Origin: UBA3103 sp002365855 | GTDB lineage: Bacteria > Bacillota > Desulfotomaculia > Desulfotomaculales > Pelotomaculaceae | Assembly (NCBI GenBank): GCA_030627625.1 | Contig: DAOURR010000019.1 | Coordinates: 1 to 36,619, forward strand | Direction of reading: 5' to 3' | Length of the DNA: 36,619 bases | The notes under the pieces: model-generated | Told to the model about the DNA's origin: nothing | The model's input: the letters and a program-made list of their open reading frames with translations, nothing else | Database searches by the model: none | Made by a program: the position numbers and the translations under genes | Part shown: positions 7,560-15,907 of the stretch, one piece after another | Layout: the number at the start of each line of letters is the position of its first letter | Numbering within the stretch: position 1 is the first letter of the stretch

Positions 7560-10187
7560 TTACAGAAATACCTTCCCCTCGTCGCCGTCGACGGTAATCA
7601 ACTGACTGTCCTTTATTATCTTCATAACACCCGGTATGTTTACCACGGCGGGGATACAGTATTCCCGGGCTACAATGGCTCCGTGAGACAGAGACCCTCC
7701 CGCCTCCATAACAATGGCGGAAGCCCTCAAGAACAGGGGCGTCCAGCCGGGGTCGGTTGACGGGGCGACCAGCACATCTCCGGCCTGCAGTTTTCCCCCT
7801 TCGTCCGGATGGCAAATCAATTTTGCCGCGCCGGAAGCCTTCCCCGCAGCCACACCCATACCCGCCAGCGCTTTGCCCGTGCCGGGGGCAGTGGGCTCCA
7901 CAAACTGGGGTACTTCATCAATAATCAAGTCGGGGGGTGAGAGCGCCTCCATTTCTTTTCTTGCAACTTTCCTTTCGGCCACCAGAACGTCCAGTCCCCT
8001 GCCGCTCCAGTCTCCACGGAGTATAGATAGAATTTCACTCAAGGCACAGTGGTATATATCGTTCGATTCGGCAAAGATACCTTTTCCCGCCAGCCGGCGG
8101 CCGATTTCCTGGAAAACCAAACGCAGATCAAATATCTGTACCTTGACCAGCATGGATTTGCCCTTTTCCCTGAGTTCCGCGCCTTTGACGGCCTGTTTTA
8201 ACAGGTAGTCAACCAATCCACGGCTGTAAAAGGGGACTCTTTGTATTACTTCCCGCCAGGACTGATCGGCTTTTTCCTTTTGCCTGGCCTTTATCTTGCC
8301 CGGATCGGCGGTTTCCATGCTATTCCTGACGACATGCAAGAGGTAAGAGGGGTCATCCCGCCAGCAGGGGTTGATCATATCCATTTCATAAACTCCGCAG
8401 TGCCCGTATTGGGCCAGGAAATTCCGCAGCGACTGCTTGAACCTGGATTCCTCCGGCAGCTCCTTTTCCCACTGGAGGGGCTGAAAAGGCACTGCGGATA
8501 AGAACCTCCGAGCGGAGGCGTCACCCCGGGCTACTTCAGCCATTTCCACCAGGCGGTAACCTTGCTCCGCACTGGTAATGTCCCCCCTCCCCGCCATCAG
8601 GGCGTTGGCGTAAGCTTTCCCTTTACCGGGAAAATATTTTTCCAGCACTTTTACCAAAGGACTTATATCACCGCCGCGGACAAAAGACAGAAACACCGGC
8701 CAATATTGCCCGAAAGCGCCTTTTATTTCAAAAATCCTATTTATTAACTCTCTTTCACCCAGACTTTTTAAATCCTCTTTTAACAGGGTATCTGTAAGGC
8801 TTTCAACCCTGGCAAAGTGTTTCGGCGCGTTTCTGGTGTTTTTCATCACATTAAAAACAAGTTTTAGTATGCGCCCGACTCTTTTTATTCCTTTCAAGCC
8901 GCAGTAAGGTTTCTTTTCATTAATTTTTATTTCCTGCTGGAATCCCCCGCCGTATTCGTTTATCTGCCCGGGCGCGATACCAAACGCATCATAATTGACC
9001 CATTGAACAATGGAAAGGTTCCAATAGGCCCGCCCCTGGTATAATTTTATACCTTTTATTCCTGCGGGCGTTTTAGGGATCTGGTCAGTTCCCGCTATAA
9101 GATAATTCCAGAGGTTCCAGTTAAGAGTTGACATGACCATGGGAAAGGCGTCCTTAAAGTTGGCATTAGACCAAAAGTCAGGCTGGTTTTTGAGCTCGTC
9201 AAAAGTATACCTGGGCAGCGCCGTCACCGGCCTGGCCTGGACCAGGGCGAAATCCTTGCCGTCAAACACCCACTCGATGTCCTGGTGCTGTTCCCCGCGG
9301 CCGAGGGCGTCAAAGACCCGCTGTATCATCAGACCAAGTCTGCGGATGTTTTCATCGCTCAAGACCTGTCCCGCCGCTAACCCGGCAGACTCGACAAACT
9401 CCGTCCCGCCGGATGCTCTCGTGATGGTCTTTCCCTCTTTGCAGCCGATCCTTTTTTCCGGCTCCTCGCTCCAGTAGTCCAGACGGTATTCGTCCGGCTC
9501 GACGGCGCCGCTGACCACGCTTTCACCCAAACCAAAATTGGCGTTTATCAGCACGACATCTTCCTGGCCCGTGCGGGGGTCGCAGGTAAAGCCGACACCG
9601 GCTGCCTCGGCCTCCACCATCTCCATGATTACCACGGCCTGGCCCACCTCGTTATCTTTAAAGTTCATTTTCCGCCGGTAGGAGACAGCCCGGGGTGTCC
9701 ACAGGGAGGCGTAACAACCTTTAATGGCGGACAGGATGCTGTCCATGCCCCGGATATTTAAGAAAGACTCGTGGATGCCGGCAAAAGACGCCCCGGCGGA
9801 GTCCTCGGCGGAGGCCGAAGACCTGACGGCCAGTGGTTTATCAAGTATTCCGTGGTGTTTAAGACTGGAGATTAACTCTTCCTGAATATACCCGGGGATA
9901 TGGCCGGCCCTGATTTTTTCTCCGATCAGGGAGAGTTTTTGCTCAATCTCCTTCTCTGCAATATTACTGATAGTCACACTCCGGGTGATATCCCCCAAGG
10001 CTTCAAGCAGGTTGTTTTCTTCAATGAAACTCTGGTAGGCTTCGACTGTGAGGACGCCCCCGGCGGGAATATTGAACCCGTACCGCTCTAGCCTGCCCAG
10101 GTTCCACCCCTTCCCCCCGGCACACTCCACCCCTGCCTGAAAAGCCCCGGGCCAGCTGAGAAAGAAAACTCCTTGGCTCGTTTTCAT
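7560..10187 (-). CDS. Unit B dikinase, rifampin-phosphotransferase-like (intact)
   Basis: 875 residues, close to known rifampin phosphotransferases (about 865). The order is: ATP-grasp PPDK_N/PEP-synthase domain (about 1-325; GGKGWNLGRL, AVRSSASAEDSAGASFAG, EWVFDGKDFALVQARPVT), a long central domain (about 330-755) corresponding to the rifampin-binding domain, and a C-terminal swivelling PEP-utiliser domain (GVAAGKASGAA, then GGSLSHGAIVARE with His835). By family knowledge ATP phosphorylates this His and a phosphate passes to an acceptor. True PEP synthases have a different C-terminal barrel, absent here. An oddity is Cys in REYCIPAVV where the other copies have Gly. Start ATG 10187 follows GGGGAGAGGG. 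The gene follows tetR B with its own operator at 10231-10252. Substrate unknown. Confidence 0.85.
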   Translation of the reverse strand: MKTSQGVFFLSWPGAFQAGVECAGGKGWNLGRLERYGFNIPAGGVLTVEAYQSFIEENNLLEALGDITRSVTISNIAEKEIEQKLSLIGEKIRAGHIPGYIQEELISSLKHHGILDKPLAVRSSASAEDSAGASFAGIHESFLNIRGMDSILSAIKGCYASLWTPRAVSYRRKMNFKDNEVGQAVVIMEMVEAEAAGVGFTCDPRTGQEDVVLINANFGLGESVVSGAVEPDEYRLDYWSEEPEKRIGCKEGKTITRASGGTEFVESAGLAAGQVLSDENIRRLGLMIQRVFDALGRGEQHQDIEWVFDGKDFALVQARPVTALPRYTFDELKNQPDFWSNANFKDAFPMVMSTLNWNLWNYLIAGTDQIPKTPAGIKGIKLYQGRAYWNLSIVQWVNYDAFGIAPGQINEYGGGFQQEIKINEKKPYCGLKGIKRVGRILKLVFNVMKNTRNAPKHFARVESLTDTLLKEDLKSLGERELINRIFEIKGAFGQYWPVFLSFVRGGDISPLVKVLEKYFPGKGKAYANALMAGRGDITSAEQGYRLVEMAEVARGDASARRFLSAVPFQPLQWEKELPEESRFKQSLRNFLAQYGHCGVYEMDMINPCWRDDPSYLLHVVRNSMETADPGKIKARQKEKADQSWREVIQRVPFYSRGLVDYLLKQAVKGAELREKGKSMLVKVQIFDLRLVFQEIGRRLAGKGIFAESNDIYHCALSEILSILRGDWSGRGLDVLVAERKVARKEMEALSPPDLIIDEVPQFVEPTAPGTGKALAGMGVAAGKASGAAKLICHPDEGGKLQAGDVLVAPSTDPGWTPLFLRASAIVMEAGGSLSHGAIVAREYCIPAVVNIPGVMKIIKDSQLITVDGDEGKVFL

Positions 10188-10230
10188 GAATACCCTCTCC
10201 CCTGAATTATCTTATACACCGCATATTTAC

Positions 10231-10252
10231 ATACTGACCGTCCGGTCTAATA
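10231..10252. promoter_or_regulatory. Unit B operator before the dikinase
   Basis: The core GACCGTCCGGTC (10236-10247) is a 5-bp inverted repeat with a two-base centre, within ATACTGACCGTCCGGTCTAA. The same sequence with one change occurs before tetR B (10892-10913). Two copies imply one repressor controls both genes separately. It lies 45-65 bases before the dikinase ATG. Confidence 0.75.
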
Positions 10253-10265
10253 TATATGAAAAAAA

Positions 10266-10868
10266 TTATGCCCCGCTCTTCCCGGTACTTAAACCCTGCA
10301 ATAATAATGTGGTTGCTTTACGATACAAGGTTTTACTGGCTTCTTTATCCATCATGTAAGAAGAATAGCGGCTTAGTCCCGAGTAAAAACAACTGATAAT
10401 AAAGGTCAATTCAAACAGATTTTCATTTATGAACTCGCCGCTGGCTATCCCCTCTGAGATAAATTTTTTGATGTTTTCAAAAGATCTGTTAACAATAGCT
10501 ACAAATTTTTTACCGGCTTCCGACTCCATTCCCACTTTGCCGATAAACTCCCTTTCAGCTGAGTCCAGCGGCCTTTCAATACCGGAAATGAAATTACCGT
10601 AAGCATAAAGTTTCTCGGTAACGGTTTCACAACGGGAGAATATTTCATCCAGCTGCTCCCACCATTCCGTGAAGGTTTGTTCCTCCAGGCAAAGAAACAG
10701 ATCTTCCTTGCTCTTGAAATGGTAATATAGATTCCCTTTACTGCATCCCGCTGCGTCGCATATATCTTGGATGGAGGTTACGGCGTATCCCTTCCGGGAG
10801 AATAATTCCTTGGCTTTGTCGGCGATATTCTTCTTTGTCTGCTCTCCCTCGTATCTGCGTTTATTCAT
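10266..10868 (-). CDS. TetR-family repressor, unit B (distinct subfamily)
   Basis: 200 residues. The helix-turn-helix is TKKNIADKAKELFSRKGYAVTSIQDICDAAGCSKGNLYYHFKSKEDLF (about residues 11-58) with recognition helix SKGNLYYHF. This KGNLYYHFKSKE form differs from the xxTLYNHFPxKE form of units A, C, D and E, as does the C-terminal domain, so this repressor was recruited separately. ATG 10868 follows AAAGGAGAAGG. The same operator is found before this gene and before dikinase B, pointing to autorepression plus control of the dikinase. The inducer is unknown. Confidence 0.9.
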   Translation of the reverse strand: MNKRRYEGEQTKKNIADKAKELFSRKGYAVTSIQDICDAAGCSKGNLYYHFKSKEDLFLCLEEQTFTEWWEQLDEIFSRCETVTEKLYAYGNFISGIERPLDSAEREFIGKVGMESEAGKKFVAIVNRSFENIKKFISEGIASGEFINENLFELTFIISCFYSGLSRYSSYMMDKEASKTLYRKATTLLLQGLSTGKSGA

Positions 10869-10891
10869 GACCTTCTCCTTTATGACATTGC

Positions 10892-10913
10892 ATACCGACC
10901 GTCCGGTCTAATC
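10892..10913. promoter_or_regulatory. Unit B operator before tetR B
   Basis: ATACCGACCGTCCGGTCTAA, with dyad core GACCGTCCGGTC at 10897-10908, about 25-45 bases before the tetR start. It is nearly identical to the operator before dikinase B. This sequence type resembles classic TetR-family operators and is unlike the sites of the other units. Confidence 0.75.
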
Positions 10914-11012
10914 TTAGTATAAAAAAATTTATCTGGTTTAGCAAGTCCTTTCCACCGGGGTTTACATAGGCATAAGTCATAACAATACTTGTAGGCAGTA
11001 ACCTTATAGCCG

Positions 11013-11234
11013 TTAAGGAATGCCCCTTATATAAGAGTCACCTAATAAACTTATCAAACCGTCTAACTCGTCCGGATCTATTCCGGTTGTTTTTATAGCA
11101 TCTCTTTGTAAAAAGAAATTACACCACTTGCAAATATAGTATTTGGATTCGCAGTATTTTATTTTTTGATAAAGATAGTCACTGTTAGAAATAGTGAAGC
11201 CCTTCCTGCATATCATACATGTTGTATCAAACAT
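11013..11234 (-). CDS. Small four-cysteine (zinc-ribbon-like) protein, companion of dikinase C
   Basis: 73 residues. Two CxxC knuckles (C6/C9 in TTCMICRKGF and C35/C38 in YYICKWCNFF) are about 26 residues apart, fitting a zinc ribbon. The pattern is reminiscent of the small YlaI/DUF2197 proteins, which is a tentative match. A fifth Cys (C28) is Ser in the unit E paralogue, so it is not a ligand. The ATG lies 17 bases after the dikinase C stop, with a GGGGGAAA ribosome site, so it should be translated from the same transcript. Role unknown: candidates are a partner or regulator of the dikinase. Confidence 0.7.
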   Translation of the reverse strand: MFDTTCMICRKGFTISNSDYLYQKIKYCESKYYICKWCNFFLQRDAIKTTGIDPDELDGLISLLGDSYIRGIP

Positions 11235-11251
11235 TTGGTTTCCCCCTTAGC

Positions 11252-13873
11252 TTAACTCTGAAGAAATACCTTCCCCTCGTCGCCGTCGACGGTAATCAGC
11301 TGACTGTCCTTTATTATCTTCATCACGCCCGGAATGTTCACTACCGCCGGGATGCCGTATTCGCGGGCTACAATAGACCCGTGGGAAGCAAACCCTCCTG
11401 TCTCCACAACAATGGCTGAAGCCCTTAAGAACAATGGAGTCCAGCCCGGATCAGTTGACGGGGCCACGAGCACGTCTCCCGTCCGCAATTTTTGCCCTTC
11501 GCCGGGATGATATATTATTTTTGCCGCGCCGGAAGCGCTTCCCGCGGCAACACCCAGACCTGCCAGAACATTCCCTGCGCTGCGTGCGGTGGGGCTCGTA
11601 AAGTGAGGGGTCTCATCGATAATAAAGTCAGGTGGTGACAGCGCCTCTATCTCTTTTCTCCTAGCTTTCCGTTCGGCCACCAGTACATCCAACCCCCTGC
11701 CGTCCCAGTCTCCATTCAGGATGGAGAATATTTCATTCCAGGTACAGTGGTAGATGTCAGCCGTTTCCACTAAAATATCTCTTTTCGCTAGTCGTCGCCC
11801 TATCTCCTGAAATATAATGCGCTCGGACTCGTATATCTTAATAAGAACAGATTTGCCCATTTCCCTGAGTTCGGCTCCTTTCAGAGCCTGCTTTAACAGG
11901 TAATTTACCAATCCACGCCTGTGGAAAGGAACCCTCCGGTTCACTTCACGCCGGGCTTCGTCCGCTTTTTCTTTTTGACCGGTCTTTATTTTGTTAAGGT
12001 TGGCTGTTTCCATGGTGCTTCTGATTATATTTAACAGGTAGGACGGATCTTCCCGCCAGCGGGGGTTGATAATATCCATTTCGTAGACTCCCCTGTGACC
12101 GTATTCCGCCAGGAATTTCCTAAATGATTGCTTGAATTGAGATTCCTCCGGCAATTCTTTTTTCCATAAAAGTGGATTATAGATTTCAACGGAAAAGAAC
12201 TTCCTGGCAGCGGCGTCTCCCCGGGCGATTTCGGCCACTTCCACCAGACGGTAGCCGTGCTCCGCGCTGGTTATGTTACCCTCCCCGGCCATAAGGGCGT
12301 TGACATAAGCTTTCCCTTTGCCGGGAAAAAACTTTTCCAGTGATTTTACAAGCGGGTTCATATCAGTAGCATTACAGCTCATAAACACTGGCATAAACTC
12401 CATAAACATGCTTCTAATCTCAGCATACTTGTTGATCAAATCTTTTTCTGCCAGGGCTTTGTAATTCTCTTTTAAAATGGCTCCTGTAAAATCATAAACT
12501 TTAACAAAGGATTTTTCAGCGTTCTTTTTAATCTTTTGCCCGTCGGAAATTAATTTCAACAAGCGCCATACTCTTTTGCACCCTTTGATTCCTCGGTAAG
12601 GCTTTTTTTCATTGATTTCTATTTCCGGCTGGTGCCCTCCAAAACCTTCGTTTATTTGCCGGGGTGTGATACCAAAAGCATCATAAAAGATCCATTGTTG
12701 GATGGACAGGTTCATATATGCCCGGCCCTGATATAATCTGATAAATCGTAATCCCGGAGGCCCTTCCAATAGCTCGACTGACATTGTCCACAATTGTTTC
12801 GTGAGGCTCCAGTTCAGGGTTGACTGAACCATGGGCATGGTTTCCCTGAAGTTCGCATTGGACCATATGTCCGGCTGATTTTTTATTTCATCATAAGTAT
12901 ACCTGGGCAGAACCGTCACAGGTCTGGCCTGGACCAGGGCGATATCCTCGCCGTCAAATACCCATTCAATATCCTGGTGCTGTTCCCCACGGCCAAGGGA
13001 ATCAAAAACCCTTTGGATTAACAAACTAAGTTTGCGTATATTCCCATCGGATAAAGCCTGGCTTGCCGCTGAAACGTCGGCTCCGACAAACTCAGTCCCA
13101 CCGTCTTTCCCGGCAATAGTTTTCCCTTCTTTACAGCCAATCCTCTTTTGTGTTATTTCAAGCATGGAGTCTAAACGGTATTCATCCGGATCGACGGTTC
13201 CGTTTACCACACTTTCACCAAAACCGAAATTCGCGCTTATCAGCACAACACCTTCCTGGCCGGTGCGGGGGTCGCAGGTGAAACCGACTCCGGCGGCCTC
13301 GGCCTCCATCATTTCCATGATCACTACGGCCTGAATTACTTCGTCATCTCTAACACTCATTTTTCGCCGGTATGCGACTGCCCGGGGTGTCCATAAGGAG
13401 GCGTAGCACCCTTTAATGGCGGACAGGATATTGTCCAGACCCCGGACATTTAAGAATGATTCGTGGATGCCGGCAAAAGACGCCTTGCCGGAGTCTTCAG
13501 CAGAGGCGGAAGACCGGACTGCCAACGGCCTATCAATTGACTTTTTTAGCTTAACTGTCAATTCTTCCTGAACATACGGAGAAATATGGCCCGCCTTAAT
13601 TTTTTCCCTTATCAGGTGGAGTTCTTCTTCCACGCCTGTATCTCCAATGTTATTAACATTCACACTTTGTGTGATTTTTTCTATCGCTTTAAGTAAATTA
13701 TTTCCTTCAATAAAACCCTGGTACGCCTTGGCTGTAAGGACTCCTCCTGCAGGAACATTGAATCCGTACCGATCAAGCCTTCCCAGATTCCAACCCTTCC
13801 CCCCGGCTGCCTCCACACCGGCGTGAAAGGCCTCAGGCCAGCTGAGAAAAAAAGCTCCGCAACTATTTTCCAT
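11252..13873 (-). CDS. Unit C dikinase, rifampin-phosphotransferase-like (intact)
   Basis: 873 residues from the ATG at 13873, chosen over the ATG at 13879 because GGGGAGG abuts the first but sits seven bases from the second. The domains match unit B: ATP-grasp (AVRSSASAEDSGKASFAG; IEWVFDGEDIALVQARPVT), central domain, and swivelling domain (GVAAGSASGAA; GGFASHGSIVAREYGIP). The catalytic-type His is about 43 residues from the end. The ends are nearly identical to B, but the central domain diverges strongly (for example the LTKQLWTMSVELLEGPPG region). It closely resembles unit E there (GGHQPEIEINEKKPYRGIKG). It is co-transcribed with tetR C (about 30-base gap) and the downstream small cysteine protein. 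Expected activity: ATP-dependent phosphorylation of an unknown small molecule. Confidence 0.85.
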   Translation of the reverse strand: MENSCGAFFLSWPEAFHAGVEAAGGKGWNLGRLDRYGFNVPAGGVLTAKAYQGFIEGNNLLKAIEKITQSVNVNNIGDTGVEEELHLIREKIKAGHISPYVQEELTVKLKKSIDRPLAVRSSASAEDSGKASFAGIHESFLNVRGLDNILSAIKGCYASLWTPRAVAYRRKMSVRDDEVIQAVVIMEMMEAEAAGVGFTCDPRTGQEGVVLISANFGFGESVVNGTVDPDEYRLDSMLEITQKRIGCKEGKTIAGKDGGTEFVGADVSAASQALSDGNIRKLSLLIQRVFDSLGRGEQHQDIEWVFDGEDIALVQARPVTVLPRYTYDEIKNQPDIWSNANFRETMPMVQSTLNWSLTKQLWTMSVELLEGPPGLRFIRLYQGRAYMNLSIQQWIFYDAFGITPRQINEGFGGHQPEIEINEKKPYRGIKGCKRVWRLLKLISDGQKIKKNAEKSFVKVYDFTGAILKENYKALAEKDLINKYAEIRSMFMEFMPVFMSCNATDMNPLVKSLEKFFPGKGKAYVNALMAGEGNITSAEHGYRLVEVAEIARGDAAARKFFSVEIYNPLLWKKELPEESQFKQSFRKFLAEYGHRGVYEMDIINPRWREDPSYLLNIIRSTMETANLNKIKTGQKEKADEARREVNRRVPFHRRGLVNYLLKQALKGAELREMGKSVLIKIYESERIIFQEIGRRLAKRDILVETADIYHCTWNEIFSILNGDWDGRGLDVLVAERKARRKEIEALSPPDFIIDETPHFTSPTARSAGNVLAGLGVAAGSASGAAKIIYHPGEGQKLRTGDVLVAPSTDPGWTPLFLRASAIVVETGGFASHGSIVAREYGIPAVVNIPGVMKIIKDSQLITVDGDEGKVFLQS

Positions 13874-13905
13874 GGTCATCCTCCCCGGTAATAAATTTAT
13901 ATTTA

Positions 13906-14541
13906 TTACTCACTTTTGCCCGTCTGTTTTTTCGCCCCGTTTAGAAAAAGATCCACGTTCCCGTTAATGCCATCATGAATCGAAAACAATTCGGGAAAAA
14001 CCAGCCAGACGATTGCCGTCATACTGTGGAATGTGTCCAGGTAACCGGCAAGAACCCTGCTATGCATATCCTCCCTGATTTCTCCTGTTTCCTTGCCAAG
14101 GTCTAAGATACGCTCGAGGACATCCTTAAACACGCTGCTCATTCTTGCATCCCTGTCCCTTAGCGCCTGTACTCCTTTCTGCATCCGGTAATTAAAATAT
14201 ATTTCAAAAATATCTTTGTTCAGCTCGATATGCATCCACTCAAGTGATTTGCGAAGTGCTTCTATCAATCGTGAACGTGTGTCAGGTAATTTTTCCAAGC
14301 GACCAATCACCTCTGGCGCCTGCTCCCTTATTACTCCCTGCACATAGTCATAAATAATAGCTTCTTTTTCAGTAAAATGGTTATAGACGGTACCCCTGGC
14401 AACATCGGCTGCCACCGCGATTTGGTCCATCGTAGTCTGATCAAAACCCTGCTTGTTAAATAAATCCATGGCGGCTGAGATAATTTTTTTCCTGGTCTCT
14501 TCCTTTTTTTTCTCAGTTCTGTTTCCTTTGTCTTGTTTCAT
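13906..14541 (-). CDS. TetR-family repressor, unit C
   Basis: 211 residues. The N-terminal helix-turn-helix is TRKKIISAAMDLFNKQGFDQTTMDQIAVAADVARGTVYNHFTEKEAII, with recognition helix ARGTVYNHF. The C-terminal domain aligns with those of D and E over the LPDTRSRLIEAL...SLEWM and IREDM...LAGYLDT regions. ATG 14541 follows AGAGGTG. A perfect dyad, TACACTGTGTA (14555-14565), directly abuts the ribosome site, so bound repressor would block the start of its own operon. Confidence 0.9.
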   Translation of the reverse strand: MKQDKGNRTEKKKEETRKKIISAAMDLFNKQGFDQTTMDQIAVAADVARGTVYNHFTEKEAIIYDYVQGVIREQAPEVIGRLEKLPDTRSRLIEALRKSLEWMHIELNKDIFEIYFNYRMQKGVQALRDRDARMSSVFKDVLERILDLGKETGEIREDMHSRVLAGYLDTFHSMTAIVWLVFPELFSIHDGINGNVDLFLNGAKKQTGKSE

Positions 14542-14553
14542 TTATGCACCTCT

Positions 14554-14583
14554 ATACACTGTGTAATATTGAACATTGTAATA
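14554..14583. promoter_or_regulatory. TetR operator of unit C
   Basis: ATACACTGTGTAA (14554-14566) contains a perfect dyad with 5-bp halves and a 3-bp centre. A second, weaker dyad (ACATTGT, centre 14576) follows 16 bases on. The sequence is close to the unit A site, in keeping with similar recognition helices. Confidence 0.6.
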
Positions 14584-14665
14584 TACTTCGTTTAGATTAT
14601 TCTACAACAACATGCAATTCTTGACAAGGGGGCATGGAAAAAATTTATTATATAATGAAAAACCA

Positions 14666-14698
14666 CCAAAATAAAAGGGCAGCCTCAAGAGCTGCCTC
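14666..14698 (-). terminator. Intrinsic terminator of the first iron-sulfur flavoprotein gene
   Basis: On the minus strand a GGCAGC/GCTGCC stem (14678-14696) is followed by a T-rich run (CTTTTATTTT). It lies about 145 bases after the flavoprotein stop and before the tetR C promoter, insulating unit C from unit D. Confidence 0.7.
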
Positions 14699-14841
14699 AG
14701 GTTATAGACAAAGTCGTCCATGGTGTTGTTGGAACCGCTTGGCTCCTCTGCTCTACAATGACCAGACCAACTAAAGAAAAGCTAATAATTCATAAGAATG
14801 ACTTAATTAATGGATAAAAGTGATAAAGCAAACAGGACATA

Positions 14842-15579
14842 TTACTTGTTTTGGGAACCAGCCAGGAACATATCAATTTTTGCATTAAATCGCTGAACGT
14901 AAATATCCGCCGGTATAAAATTTTGTTCTAATAATTTTTGTGTTTCATCTGAAAATTTCATGTCCTTTACGATTTCCCGGCCCGCTTTATGTAAAAGTTC
15001 TTTATAGCCGTTTATTATGGGCTCTAATTCCTTGACTCCAGCCGTTAACAACTCCCCTTCGGTCGCATATATTTCAGCCGCTAAATCAGTCAGCCAACCT
15101 TTTGCAGCTTTTTTCATCAAAAGAGAAAGGGCCTGGAAATTAGACCTGTCGGGACGGGTTGCACTGGCAATAACAATGAACTTCGGAGGTATTCCGTTTT
15201 TAAAATGTTTTGATGGGCGGCTCTGGTATTCCCCATCTTCACCCTTTTCATAACCGGGAGAGCCGATACATATGCTTCGATCCATAAATACTTTCATCAT
15301 CCCTGAAACGTTAAAAACATAGAGCGGTGTTGCCAAGACAACTATATCGGATGCAACGAATTTTGACATCAAATCTCCCATATCGTCATCAATACTGCAT
15401 TTACCGCCTGAAGATAAACAATGATAACATGCTTTACAATGGTTGATTTCTTTATCGGCAAGAAAGATGTTTTCGACTTCGGCTCCCGCCGCTTCGGCGC
15501 CCTCTAAAAACGCCGTGACCATCACGTTCGTATTGCCGGACTTTCTCCTGGGACTTCCGTTAAAAGCAGTGATTTTCAT
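14842..15579 (-). CDS. Iron-sulfur flavoprotein (NADPH-dependent FMN reductase-like), copy 1
   Basis: 245 residues. The flavodoxin-like opening MKITAFNGSPRRKSGNTNVM (FMN phosphate loop) is followed by a compact cysteine motif: C48, C51, C54 and C61 in HCKACYHCLSSGGKC. This CX2CX2CX6C spacing is the cluster-binding signature of archaeal and clostridial iron-sulfur flavoproteins. Further flavin-fold elements are IVVLATPLYVFNVSGMMKVFMDR and FIVIASATRPDRSNFQ. The family moves electrons between ferredoxin-type donors and small acceptors such as O2, H2O2 or quinones. It lies downstream of unit D, about 330 bases after the dikinase stop with a terminator-like hairpin between. Copy 2 is at 25542-26312. 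Confidence 0.85.
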   Translation of the reverse strand: MKITAFNGSPRRKSGNTNVMVTAFLEGAEAAGAEVENIFLADKEINHCKACYHCLSSGGKCSIDDDMGDLMSKFVASDIVVLATPLYVFNVSGMMKVFMDRSICIGSPGYEKGEDGEYQSRPSKHFKNGIPPKFIVIASATRPDRSNFQALSLLMKKAAKGWLTDLAAEIYATEGELLTAGVKELEPIINGYKELLHKAGREIVKDMKFSDETQKLLEQNFIPADIYVQRFNAKIDMFLAGSQNK

Positions 15580-15907
15580 AATTTTATTCTCCTCCTTTTT
15601 TCAATCTTTCCTTTACGCTGCGCCTAATCAAACTAAAATCATCCCTAAAATATTCATACCTGCCTGCTTAACATCTGTTCCCACTATTCACAGCATCATT
15701 ACCGCACCGGCTGCCAGTGAAATTATCGGGAACGGCAAGGATGGAATGCCCAGCAGCTCATCATAGTGGGTAAGCTTCAGGCAAAACACAACGGCCACCT
15801 CGACTTGGGCGGCCGTCACTAAAAATACTATCTAAAACATATTTCAACTAATTTGATTAAATTCCTCTATATGGCATATAAAAATAATTCCATCCAATAA
15901 CTGCAGC
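15580..15907. other. Intergenic region between unit D dikinase and flavoprotein, shared with the copy 2 upstream region
   Basis: Holds the flavoprotein ribosome site (aaggaggag, 15592-15600), a hairpin at 15791-15816 and an AT-rich stretch. Several blocks (cctccttttttc; gacttgggcggccgt; aaatactatct) recur in the same order upstream of the second flavoprotein (26313-26510), so the duplicated unit included this spacer. Confidence 0.6.
15785..15816 (-). terminator. Hairpin/terminator after dikinase D
   Basis: Minus-strand stem ACGGCC/GGCCGT (15791-15816) with a GC-rich loop, followed by TTGTGTTTT. The copy at 26431-26463 keeps the stem through a G-U pair, which supports a functional RNA fold. 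Confidence 0.5.
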
